Assembly (NCBI GenBank): GCA_963932465.1
Contig: OZ010788.1
Location: forward strand, 200,820,559-200,884,558
From: Maratus speciosus
Lineage: Eukaryota; Arthropoda; Arachnida; Araneae; Salticidae
Reading direction: 5' to 3'
Length of the DNA: 64,000 nucleotides
Part shown: positions 34,982 through 46,093 of the stretch, piece after piece
Layout of the letters: each line of letters opens with the position of its first letter
How positions within the stretch are numbered: the first letter of the stretch is position 1
The notes under the pieces: model-generated
Seen by the model: only the letters and a program-made list of their open reading frames with translations
Database searches by the model: none
Told to the model about the DNA's origin: nothing
Program-made: the position numbers and the translations under genes

Positions 34982-35598
34982 GTAAGTATTCGAAGATTTA
35001 TTGAATTTAAGAATAGAAATTTTGTTAATGTTATCAGACATACGGTGTCTAAAATACATCTTCAACTATTTATTAGGATGAGCGAAGCGAATCCTCTGCT
35101 AGGCTACACAAATTACATTTTGTCGTACACTTTACAGAAAAATTATTCAGTATTTTGACTTGAAATTAAACATAAAAATAAATTATGATCTGTAGATTTG
35201 CAAAATATTATTTTTTTTTTTTACAGAATAATCTTAAGAAATTTATTATTTTAATTAATTTATTTTACATGTTTTTCCATTACGGACGCATTTTTACAAA
35301 TAAAAAGTGAAACACGTGTCTTTTCAGAAGAAAAAATAAATCATGGAGTTAGTAATTATAGATAGAATCATGATTAATTTAATAGTTTCCCGATTTCTTT
35401 TATGAGATTTTTAAAATACCTTTTTTATGAAAATTATAGCATATTTGTAATGAATTAAAATTTGTGAAAATTCAATTATTGACATTCAATTATTTATATT
35501 AATAAAAATATTCTTCAGTGTTAAAAATTCAAATACACAATTTATTCTTATTATGTGAAATTGTTTACGCACACGATACCTACGCATTTAAAAAAAAT

Positions 35599-35636
35599 TA
35601 TATTATGATTTTTTTTTTTTTTTTTTTTGTAAAGTG

Positions 35637-35667
<31 letters not shown>
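35599..35667. repeat. Poly-T / poly-A pair
   Basis: A T17-18 run (35611-35628) and an A27 run (35640-35666) are separated by a short spacer and could form a hairpin. Confidence 0.8.
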
Positions 35668-35669
<2 letters not shown>

Positions 35670-35737
35670 CAAACGAATAAAATTAATTGTTAATTCGTTA
35701 TATCATAAATAAAAAATTCCGAGGAAATTCTTAACTA

Positions 35738-36288
35738 CTGTAAAAGCACTTATTTTCGCGAGCCGTAATTTTCGCGAAAATGACGATATCGGTGATTTCA
35801 CGAGCTGAAAATTTCGCGAATTTTATATGAACAGAACCGAAAGTTGAAAAATCCCGAAACTACCCAAATAGAACTCCTTTTGTTTAAATTTCTAGAGGAA
35901 AAAGAATCTGTGGACCTGCGAATATCACGACTAAAACCGATTCAAGCTTCTTGGCTTGTGCGAACATTTAACGGTGTTAAAGCCAAACATGAGATAATTT
36001 TGAATGGCTTCAAAGAAGCTGGTATATATTGTAATTGAATGAGCTGCATTCTGTTGCATTTTTGTTTTTATTCAAGAAATAGTTGTATAGTATTCAAGAA
36101 ATGTGTGTACTTATTTCTTATTTAAGTAACTGCAATCATTACATTTTGGATAAATGAAAAATTTCTGATTTTTTATTATTATTTGAGGCGAAAAAAAAAA
36201 TATTTCGTGAGGCTTAAATTTTCGCGATTACGACGGGCTCGCGAAAATCGCGAAATTTAAAGCCTCGCGAAAATAAGTACTTTTACAG
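35738..36288 (+). mobile_element. Short pogo/Tigger-type element
   Basis: The ends CTGTAAAAGCACTTATTTTC then GCGAG, and CTCGCGAAAATAAGTAC then TTTTACAG, form a TIR of about 25 bp flanked by TA (35736-35737 and 36289-36290). CTGTAAAA ends with a TA TSD fit the pogo group. TTTTCGCGA and TTTCGCGAA motifs are repeated inside both ends. The interior retains only the end of a transposase frame (35844-36038), so it arose by internal deletion from a larger autonomous element. Confidence 0.9.
35844..36038 (+). pseudogene. pogo/Tigger-like transposase, extreme C-terminus
   Basis: The frame ends with LKPIQASWLVRTFNGVKAKH followed by EIILNGFKEAGIYCN and a stop at 36036-36038. The arrangement L.P....W........I.NGF..AGI is the common end of DDE_1 (Tigger/jerky/pogo) transposases. 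It has no upstream catalytic domain or proper start, since the frame only opens inside the element. Function is excluded. It records the family that supplied the ends. Confidence 0.7.
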
Positions 36289-36290
36289 TA

Positions 36291-36830
36291 TTTGGCTGAA
36301 TTTACATTTCTAAAATTAATATGCGCCAAAACATAAAATAACGTTTTTGCTTAATAAAGATGCAAAAATAATATAACAAAATATTTTTATTTTCAAATAT
36401 TTATCTTATTGAATTATTAAATAATGCTTCCCGAATCCAAACAAAGCATGGCTTTTGCTAGTTTAAATTTAGTTAGGAATAAAAATGTGAATAAATAATA
36501 ATAGATAAATATAACGATGTTCCGAAAAATGAGACTTTATAATGAATTAGCAGTCTCATTCGGCGGTTGCCTTGGAGACCTTTCAGGTAAAATAATCAAA
36601 AATGAAATATTTAAAAAAATGCTATGATCACAATAACGACACCCTGAGCACTTCGGGTTGAAAAATCGTTAATATGGCAAACCACTATTACGGTGCCCCA
36701 TAAGTAATTCAAACAAAAATCTCCATGATGAGACCCGTGCACTTTACGTTCACAAACTGTTCAATCGACAACCACTATAAAATGCCTCGTGTGCTTTGCA
36801 CCCATACATCATTAGTATGGCAATGAGCAT
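36291..36830. other. Unrecognised sequence
   Basis: AT-rich with no gene. A less AT-rich strip lies at 36540-36800. Confidence 0.4.
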
Positions 36831-37619
36831 TTAAGGGGACAGTTTACCTTTTCAACAATTTTGTTTATTTTTACCCGACTGAAAAGAATGGTTTTACGCG
36901 TTAAGGGATACGTGTTTCACGCGTATCTGTGTATGTGGATTTCTTTATACCCTCGAAACATCCCAACGGCTAGGTGGATTTTAATGAATGAGGTCTCTAT
37001 CAATTCGCCTTAACGGCCCGATGGTTATAGACTAGGTTTTGTTTTTATAAATACAATATGGCGGCCATAAAATACAAAATAGCGGTAGAGACGAAAAAAA
37101 TTTTTTACGCACCCTATTGAGTGGCATATCATTGGATAGATCTTTAAAAATGAAGACGATGTTTCATTGACTATTTTACAGTCAGAAGCTCCGTTAAAAT
37201 ATTATACAACCTGGAAGTTGTGTAGGTAGGATCTCTAGTTTTAATGCAACTCTAACCGTCATAGACATCTATAGACCTCATCAAAACAGTGTTTATAGAT
37301 AGGAACTAACAATTAAACACAACTTAAAAGTCATCAGTACAAATAAATAAAAAAAATAGGTAAGTAATATAAATAATATAAAAAAAGTCCTTCCGGCCAG
37401 TGCCGGGAGGAAGAGGTAGCTTTCATAATCCTTATTTAAAAAAAGCCAACTTATATCATGCAAACACACGAAGCTCAATTTAGTGGAAACCGAATATAGG
37501 AGATTCAATACTAATTTTTATCAATATAATGAATGAGAATTTCGCGAAATTAGTCAGCTTTATCCAAGCTGCTTTTCTTTAAAGTAACTTATATTTGGCT
37601 GCCAAATTCGGCAATTTCT

Positions 37620-40050
37620 TAAAGTGCCTGTCATTTTAAGACAACATGGTGGATGAGGCTAAGCAGTGAACTTGGTCGAGACCTTAGTAATTGCTGTGCA
37701 CATGCTCACTCACATCGGAATCGGTTAATATATAGGAGTGCTGTCGCATGCAAAAAATCAGATTTTTCAAAATGTCACCCACAATAGAAATTGAAACTGC
37801 TATATCTGAGCCATTTTTTAAGGTAAAGACAAACAAAAAATGCTCCTGAATCCTTATATCAAGATCAAATACTTAAGAAAGAAACCTTTTTCAATTTCTA
37901 ATTTTTTTGCACCCCACTTTAAATATATATATATATTTTAATTTAATGGCCGCCATTTTGAAACAAGATGGCTGATGAATCTGGCCAGCGAACTTGGTCG
38001 AGGTGTTGATGTATACTATTCACAGGCCTTCTTACATCGAAATAGGCGAATACGTGTGTTATCACGTGACAAATACAAGATCGTTTCAAAATGTTAGCCA
38101 TGCTAGAAATTCAAAATGCTATAAATCAACCATTTTTTAAGATATCAACAAAAGAACAAATTTTCAGAAACAAAAACTGCTCCGGAATCTTTGTATCAAG
38201 GCCAAACACATAAAAAAAATCTTTTTCATTTTCCAATTTTTTAATACCTCATTTTGAATTTTAAATTTAATTTTTTTTAATGGCAACCCTTTTGAAACAA
38301 GATGGCGAATGAATCTGGCCAACGAACTCGGTCGAGACATTGGTATGTACTATGTACAGACCAAGTTACATCCAAATAGGTTCATAAATACGCCTGTTAT
38401 CGCGTGACAAAAATCAGGTCGTTTTAAAATGTCAGCCACAAGAGAAATTCAAAATGCTATTACTCAGCCATTTTTTTTTTAGATATAGACGAAAGAAAAA
38501 CTGTTCCGGAATCTTTGTATTAAGGTCAAACACATACAAAAAAATCTTTTTCATTTTCCAATTTTTTGGTATCTCATTTAAATTTTTTTATTTTTTAATT
38601 TTTTTAAATGGCCGCCATTTTGAAACAAGATGGCGGATGAAGCTGGCCAACGAACTCGGTCGAGATATTTGTATGTACTATGTACACACCAAGGTACATC
38701 AAAGTCGGTTCATAAATACGCCTGTTATTACGTGAGAAAAATCAGAACGTTTCAAAATGTCAGCCACGCTAGAAATTCAAAATGCTATAACTCAGCCATT
38801 TCTTAAGATATAGACGAAACAAAAACTGCTCCCAAATTTTTTTATCAAGGTCAAACACATAAGAAGAAAATATTTTTTCAATTTTCAATTTTTGGTACCA
38901 CATTTTAAATTTAAATTTTTCTTAAAAATTTAAATGGCCGCCATTTTTAAACAAGATGGCGGATGAAGCTGGCCAACAAACCCGGTCGAGACATTGGTAT
39001 GTACTATGTATAAACGAAGTTACATACAAATCGGTTCATAATTACGCCTTTTATCGCGTGACAAAATTCAGGACGTTTCAAAATGTCAGCCACACTAGAA
39101 ATTCAAAATTCTATAACTCAGCCATTTTTTAAGATATAGACGAAACAAAAACTGCTCTGAAATCTTTGTATAAAGGTCAAATACATAAGAAAAAAATATT
39201 TTTCCATTTTCAATTTTTTGGTACCACATTTCAAATTTTAAATTAAAAAAAAAAATTTAAATGGCCGCCATTTTGAAACAAAATGGCGGATGAAGCTGGC
39301 CAACGAACTCGGTCGAGAGATTGGTATGTACTATGTACACACCGAATTACATCCAAATCGGTTCATAAATACGCCTTTTATCGCGTGACAAATTTCAGGA
39401 CGTTTCAAAATGTCAGCCACGCTAGAAATTCAAAATGCTATAACTCAGCCATTTTTTAAGATATAGACGAAACAAAAACTGCTCCGGAATCTTTGTATAA
39501 AGGTCAAATACATAAGAAAAAATATTTTTCCATTTTCAATTTTTTGGTACCACATTTCCAATTTTAAATTTTTAAAAAAATTTTAAATGGCCGCCATTTT
39601 GAAACAAAATGGCGGATGAAGCTGGCCAACGAACTCGGTCGAGAGATTGGTATGTACTATGTACACACCGAATTACATCCAAATCGGTTCATAAATACGC
39701 CTTTTATCGCGTGACAAATTTCAGGACGTTTCAAAATGTCAGCCACACTAGAAATTCAAAATGCTATAACTCAGCCATTTTTTAAGATATAGACGAAACA
39801 AAAACTGCTCCGGAATCTTTGTATAAAGGTAAAACACATAAGAAAAAAATATTTTTCCATTTTTAATTTTTTGGTACCACATTTCAAGTTTTAATTTTTT
39901 TTTAAAATTTTAAATGGCCGCCATTTTGAAACAAAACGGCGGATGAAGCTGGCCAACGAACTCGGTCGAGACATTGGTATGTACTATGTACACACCGAAT
40001 TACATCGAAATCGGTTCATAATTACGGGAGTTACAGTGTGACATAAGTCA
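37620..40050 (+). repeat. Tandem array, about 7 copies of a 327-bp unit
   Basis: AAATGGCCGCCATTTTGAAA (or a variant) recurs at about 37947, 38279, 38608, 38934, 39260, 39587 and 39913, with spacings of 326-332 bp. Each unit includes GATGAAGCTGGCCAACGAAC, TCGGTCGAGA, GGTATGTACTATGTACA, CAAATCGGTTCATAA, CGCGTGACAAA, AAAATGTCAGCCACGCTAGA and ATAGACGAAACAAAAACTGC. Right-hand copies are almost identical and left-hand copies are diverged. GGCCGCCATTTTGAAACAAAATGGCGG has an inverted AAAATGGC core that can pair. Short frames in the array are not treated as genes. Confidence 0.95.
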
Positions 40051-40051
40051 G

Positions 40052-40078
40052 ATATATATATATATATATATATATATC
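40052..40078. repeat. (TA)n microsatellite
   Basis: TA dinucleotides at the right edge of the 327-bp array. Confidence 0.9.
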
Positions 40079-40283
40079 AATTTTGAACGGAGGGTGGTTT
40101 CGGGGTCTGGGGGTCATGATCGATGAAAATATACCAAAATTTTTTGAAATCGCTTTCCTCCGAACGGCTGCAATAGGTAGCTTTTTTGTAAAGAAAGCTA
40201 CCTAAAAATATATTTTATGTCAATTCCTACTTAGGTCAATAAGAGAATTTTTTCCCCCTATTCTTCTTTCCTGTTGAGTGGCG

Positions 40284-40357
40284 CTTAAAATGCCTTGATC
40301 AAGAACAGGGCTCTCTCGGTCTTAAAATGCCTTGATCAAGAAGAGGGCTCTCTCGAT
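40284..40357 (+). repeat. Two-copy 37-bp repeat
   Basis: CTTAAAATGCCTTGATCAAG followed by AA(C/G)AGGGCTCTCTCG occurs twice in succession. The complement of a related unit is found at 26493-26523 inside the Tc1-type MITE. Confidence 0.9.
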
Positions 40358-40369
40358 TATTGAAAATTA

Positions 40370-40560
40370 TTTAATTTAATTTAATTAATTAATTAATATT
40401 TGAAAAGAAACTGGATTAACATCAAGTGTCATCCACCAAACGTTTTAAAAAATTTATTTGAGCTTGATTGGATGAATAATATGTATTTTATTAACGATTG
40501 AAAATTTGAACAAGATATATATAGCGAGAGTGTGAGCTAATAGTAGGAATTGAAAAAAAA
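40370..40560 (+). repeat. Dispersed repeat family C, copy 2
   Basis: Parallel to 20100-20330, with shared blocks TATTTTATTAACGATTGAAA, ATTTGAACAAGATATATA and GAGTGTGAGCTAATAGTAGG. Confidence 0.75.
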
Positions 40561-41423
40561 AAAAAAAGTTTCACACTGATGAGAAATAATTAATTAGTTC
40601 GCTTTTTACGCAGTCGGGTGTTTTGATTTTTTAAATTTAATTGTTTATTAAAAATAGGGTTCAAATGGTGAACTCACTGAATTTCAATGTTTAAAAAAAA
40701 AAAAAAAAAAAAAATTACATTTTGAAAACAAAATTAACTGCATAATTAATTATTTTTTTAAAGAAAGTAAAAAAATAAAATAAATAAAAATAGAAATTTG
40801 TAAAATTCCTACTACTTTTTAAAATATTAATATTTTTGACAAATATTTTTTTACAGATTTTCAGATTTATATTACACAAGACTGCGCATGGATTTTTAAA
40901 TGCATCTAACATTACATTTAATATAATTTTTTTACTGATACATGTAGTGTAAAATGATGAAATCTAACACATCTTCATATATTTTTATTTTTTAAAAAAT
41001 AACAGTAAACATGAAGTCTAATTCCATATGCAGATTTATTACATGTAAAATGAAGAATATGTACAAAAAAAATTTAAATCTCTATCTCAAATACAAAAAA
41101 AGCCTTAGCATTTTGAAAACATGAAAGTGAAGAAAATATGAACATTGAGAAAAATCCGTACGGGTTAAAGTTTTCATTTGTGAGGGGAATTGCGCTGGTT
41201 GTGTTAACAAAATTTACAATATCTCGCGATATTATTAGTGTATGGGTAAAAATGAGGCAATAAAATATTCATAAATAAACGGACTTTCATTTAATATAAA
41301 AAAATTAACATTTTGACCAATTTTGAAGTAAACTGTCCCTTTAAATCTTAAATATCTTTAATAAAGAGGAATTTTAAAATTGTAGTGCTAAATTCAATTT
41401 GAGTAAATAATTAAAATTCGTAA

Positions 41424-41655
41424 AAAGCACAAATAAAACGTACCAAAATTGCTTTTGGGTGCATATATATAAAATTATTTAAAATACATAAAAGATACAT
41501 TAAAAATCAAATTAATTTCCCAAATTTAATTAATTTAATGGATGGAAATTTAATTTGATTTTTAATGTATTTTTAAGGTACTTTAATGTATTTTAAATAA
41601 TTTTATATATATGCAACTGAAAAATATTTTAGTACGTTTTATTTGTGCTTTATAC
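41424..41655. repeat. Large palindrome (arms about 100 bp)
   Basis: AAGCACAAATAAAACGTACC near 41426 pairs with GTACGTTTTATTTGTGCTT near 41633. Inner blocks (ATATATATAAAATTATTTAA, ATACATTAAAAATCAAATTA) are likewise mirrored around a short AT-rich centre near 41535. Confidence 0.9.
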
Positions 41656-42829
41656 AAATCTTAAATATCTTCTAGCAAATATCTTCTATCAAATTATTGA
41701 TTTTGAAAAGGAGGGGGAAATGCACAGTGTACTTTTTATAAAGATCGAAATTGTATCGTTAAATAGCGATAGCGTAAACATAGTTTATAAATCATCCAAT
41801 TAATTTTAATTTAATCTAATAAAAAAATTCAACTGGAATCTTGAGCAAAACATCGAATCAAATATTCACTTTGTTGTTAAAAAAATAGGGTAACTCGTAA
41901 TGAATTTAAAATTGATTAAAAGAAAATACACATTTCATCAGGCTAAATGTGACATTATTATTTATTGGGAGAAAATTAAATGTTAAATTTATTTACTTAT
42001 ACAATATGTGTTGGTGACATTACAGTGCATATAGATATGAAATCTTATTGACCAGACCGCCCGGCGTTGCATAGCCCCAGGATGATAACCTTAAATATAC
42101 CTGACATTACCTTACCGTTCGACCTGGATGTGGTCGGTTAACTAGGGTCTACTCATGCCCATTTTTGGCAAGCGTTCTCATTACTCATTTTTCGTCGCCC
42201 TCACAATACGCAAATAAAAGAGATTTTCTTGGGTGATATGCCAGCAATGAAAAGCAAGGGTACAATATTGTAGTTGCTGCGTTGATGGCAAACCCAGTTT
42301 TCAAACTTCTGAATTTACTTATGATTCAGCGTTGCAAGGTTGATTGATACACATTGAGACGTTCTGCATCTATTGGGTGGCATTTTTGCCCAACAGCTCT
42401 TGCAATTACAAATTGTCAGCTTCTTTCGATCTGCCGCTTCTGAGAGCATCTTCAGAACTCAAACCGACCGACGCATAATTATAACGCCGATTAAAGTTGT
42501 AGATCTAACAGATCGGAAAATTATGCATCCCTTAATAAATTACAAAAAATTAATAACAAATTACTAAAGTAATTAACAAGTAAATTACGAATATATTACA
42601 GAAAAATTATGGAATGCCAAGCATTTCACATGAATCGATGATTGAAGAGTTCGATTTATTTTTTTAATTGTTACTAATACTTTTAACGAATTATTCCCCC
42701 TTTCTTTACTTTTCCAGTAGTGAGCTTATTTTAAAATAATTGAATTCTATGTAAAATTGGCTTTAAAATTATGAAGAAATTGTTTAATTTGGGATTGAAG
42801 CAAATTTTAACAAGTTGGAAATTGCACGT
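41656..42829. other. Unrecognised; less AT-rich strip at 42040-42490
   Basis: The strip stands out in base composition but has no continuous frame and no recognisable protein or RNA. Confidence 0.35.
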
Positions 42830-43210
42830 CAAACGTGGCAAATGAGGTGCGTTCGTACTAGTTTTATAAATATTTTTTGCACCGCATATTGTACTGAAAG
42901 TATATTTTAGTGCACGTCATAAGTGCATATCAATTTCATTCTGTTCGAAAGGCTATAACATCATTAAAATGCACTTTAAATAATTTTTCCCATTGGCCGT
43001 AATGCAGTGGAAAACTTTTAACTGTCCCTGTAATTAAACTATACATCAGATTTTCATAAAATTTGAAACGGCTCGACAAAATTTTGCAACAATTATGTAT
43101 TTAAAATTTCAGACCATTCAGATCAGGGCAGTTTTTGCTCTGTCATATGCGGACGGAGAGACAGGACAGACAGACAGACCGAATGACAACTAAAGGTGCT
43201 TACGTATATT
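42830..43210 (+). repeat. Dispersed repeat family B, copy 2
   Basis: AACATCATTAAAATGCACTT, GGCCGTAATGCAGTGGAAAA, CTTTTAACTGTCCCTGTAAT and the terminal GGACGGAGAGACAGGACAGA plus CAGACAGACCGAATGAC parallel copies 1 and 3. The (GACA)n tail is longest here. Confidence 0.6.
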
Positions 43211-45100
43211 TATACAATTACGAACTCACCTAAAAGGCAATTTTACGATCAAAGACTCGAACCAATTTGGAGTTGTTCATGTCTGCTTATATAATTTTTA
43301 TTTTGTTGTGTTTTATTTTATTTTAATTATAAAAATAAAAATAAACGAAATGTTTTCATGCTGATGCAAATTTTATAGAAATTACATTGCTGTTATTCAA
43401 TAAAATTTGTATTTTTAAAACGCTTCTATATGTCTTTATTCGTTTCAAGTCTTTTTTTCCCAGAGCATTTCTATATTTAACAATGTTAAGATGATTCCTC
43501 ATTACGTTGCATTTTCAAATATTTTTTTTCTTTATGCATCGCTGTCAAAGTGACCAGTGAATCCGAAAATACTTATTCCTTATTTCATTACAAGAAAAAA
43601 AAATGGATTTTATTAAATATTTTTTAACAAGCTGTTTAAATTTTATTCATTGTTTATTGTCAATATCTGCGAGTTCAACCAACTCGTCACTTGCCAATGT
43701 TCTGATTAACCCTCAAATTTTATCTGCGAATAAAATATTTGTATTCTTCATTTGCCGCGCGGCGACCGACATTCACAAGGGTTGGCTACGAAGGTCGTTA
43801 TTTAAAACCGTGTAAGTAATTTAGATTTTTAATTATAGCCAAATTATTAATTTACACTTATTCTGATGGCATAATGCATATTAAGAACAATCTAGAGCTA
43901 AAATGTAGAATAAAAAGTTTCCTACATTACTATGAAGCTTACCATCCGTTACGGATTCGACGGGATGGTCTAGTTGCAAGGGTTTCTATACCGGCCTCCC
44001 GACGTATTTGTCCTGGCTTCCTAGGAAGAAATATTCTTAGATCGTCTGAAATTTTGCGAATCGATCCGTTTTCAATAAAAATTAAGTGGAAAGCATATTC
44101 CCATTACCCGATAAAGGGTTAACATTTTGAGGTCTGAGCTATTTCAACTGCATATCGCTCTCTGGACTGAGGATATTTCGTACGTTTCATGTTTAGGGGT
44201 GTATTCGAAAAAATATTTTTCCACCCTCAACAGATCGAAACTTTCTGAGACATTTTCAGACTCATTTTTAAAAGTAAGAACATGAAACTTACTGAGGCGA
44301 TTTTTGAAGAGATGCATAAGAGGCCGTGTGATTTCCTTTTTCGCTCAACTAATTAGAATTTGACTTTTAAACAATTATTTTCTCAGTATGACTATTTTTT
44401 TTCATTCCCAGATCTCCCGCTTCGGAAAATTCCGTTCAAAACGCCAACTTTGACAACATTTTTAACCATATTTTTTACATTTATCAAAAAATCGAGACGC
44501 ACGGCACATTATGTAGTTTCTGAATAAGAGAATTTCCCAATTTGGTGCGTTTGAGAGCAAAAATTAATTTAAAAATGAATCAGAAATAAGCAGTTTGGAT
44601 TGGAATACACCCTTAAAAAAATATACTTAGACGATATGTATTTTAATAATTTATTTTATTATAAACTTCAAACTGTTCTTATTCATAATGAAGAAACTAT
44701 TCAAATGTACTAAAAATTAATATTTAATGCGAAATTATTGAAAAAATCATGTTATATATATGTATATATATATAACCATTCATTAAACATTACCGACCAT
44801 CATCAAAAACCGCAATAATGTGAATGAAATGACAATAAAAATGGTTACCACAAACCTATAATATAGAACTGTATATATATATATATATATACATATATAA
44901 TATTAAAGTACTGCATAAGAAAACATCATTTTTAACACAAAATTTTACATAGATTTGGATAAAAACTTATCCAAATGTTGTAAAAATATCTGAAAATATG
45001 TTTTAATCGTGTATAAACATTATTTAGTAAAATTTGATTTTGTGTGGTACATTTTTAAAACACGGATTTGAACAAAGACAACGCCATAAGGTTCGCAATA
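43211..45100. other. Unrecognised sequence, TA-rich at 44755-44900
   Basis: No gene. GGGATGGTCTAGTTGCAAGG at 43960 contains a good box A-like TGGTCTAGTTG, but no box B or tRNA fold follows. Confidence 0.35.
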
Positions 45101-45156
45101 AGTTCGATTGGAGGGCTCGTTAACAGTCATGACGCAAATTCCCTTGTCTAATCCTA

Positions 45157-45290
45157 AACCTATGGGCTTGGAATGCATCCGTATTTTTCAAATTTCTCCT
45201 CTGAAAACTAAAATTTTTAACTTCTGTTTTCTGTATGCTCTTCTTGAAGAATGTTTCTTTCTCTTTATGTTTTATTTGACAAAATGTTTC
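45157..45290 (+). repeat. Repeat family F, left copy (inverted at 49540-49660)
   Basis: TTTTTCAAATTTCTCCTC, AACTTCTGTTTTCTGTATGC and TCTTCTTGAAGAATGTTTCT occur here on the plus strand and on the minus strand at 49540-49660, near-identically. The two copies flank the 45456-48207 transposon at unequal distances, so they are probably independent insertions. Confidence 0.85.
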
Positions 45291-45774
45291 GAAAATATAT
45301 ATTTAATTTTATATTGTACGTGTTAAAAGCAGGCGAGTTGTAAGTAAGATTTTAACACTTTAAATAAAACTAACAATGTATTTTTCCAATAAATAAACGG
45401 TCAACTGCAAGTATTACTCGCGCTCAGAAGGTTCCGTACAATAAATATATGAATTGAACCACCAATTGGAAGAAGGGAATAAACGCCACTGTTTGACACA
45501 TTCATTTTTCTACACTTTTACATTCTTTAGACGTAGCGATTAATTGTGAGTTCGAAAAAAAGAACAAAAACCATTCGCTTCGTGTAGTTATATTCGGCCA
45601 TAAAAATAGTTATTTGGAAGAAGGAAACAAATCCTTCCTTTATTCCCTTCTTCCAACTATCAACTGTGTGAGAATGGAAATAGGGTTTCCTTTTGCTTGT
45701 CTTTTTTCGCTAAACAAAAACGCATCGCTATTGATGGGGGACGAGATACTAGCGATCTAATAGCCGCCATTTTA

Positions 45775-46003
45775 GAGCGCGTTCAGCAAACCTTACCAAA
45801 GCTACCAAAGTTGCCAATTGTAGGGCAGTATGAAATAAAAATCAAGGCGAATTGTGACGTCAACTACAATTTAACAATGCCATCAACGAAAGCTATCCTG
45901 CTGAACTGTAGCTGATGTCACAATTCGCCTTGATATTTATTTCATACTGCGTTACAACTGGTCGGTAACTTTGCTAGTTTTGGTAAGGTCTGCTGAACGT
46001 GCC
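45775..46003. repeat. Inverted repeat in the transposon 5' leader
   Basis: The arm at 45779-45870 (GCGTTCAGCAAACCTTACCA, AGTATGAAATAAAAATCAAG, GCGAATTGTGACGTCA) is complementary to 45913-46003 (TGATGTCACAATTCGCC, TTGATATTTATTTCATACTG, TTTGGTAAGGTCTGCTGAAC). The loop is about 40 bp. It lies between the left TIR and the transposase start. Confidence 0.9.
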
Positions 46004-46093
46004 CCTTGTTGTGTTTGAGACTGCATTCGTTTAGCGTCGCGTCGTGAGATTATTAATCTATAAATTTGATTGTTTCATTATTAAAGTTTGAAT

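Larger units (their letters stand above)
36831..41344. mobile_element. TTAA-ended element carrying a satellite-like array
   Basis: The left end TTAAGGGGACAGTTTAC and the right end GTAAACTGTCCCTTTAA are inverted repeats of about 16 bp that begin and end in TTAA. The next bases (CAACAATTTTG against CAAAATTGG) are weakly similar. No transposase frame was found in the 4.5 kb. The interior holds a 327-bp tandem array, dispersed family C copy 2 and a small duplication. The TTAA target would suit piggyBac, but the assignment is inference. Confidence 0.55.

Noticed and set aside
36291..36830. Host gene exon in the less AT-rich strip
   Set aside because: No frame longer than a few tens of codons and no splice-site pair.
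38454..38735. Open frame with FKFFYFLIFLNGRHFE
   Set aside because: It lies wholly inside the 327-bp array and is not conserved between units.
43960..44060. Possible tRNA or tRNA-derived SINE (box A-like TGGTCTAGTTG)
   Set aside because: No box B at the expected distance and no cloverleaf could be drawn.
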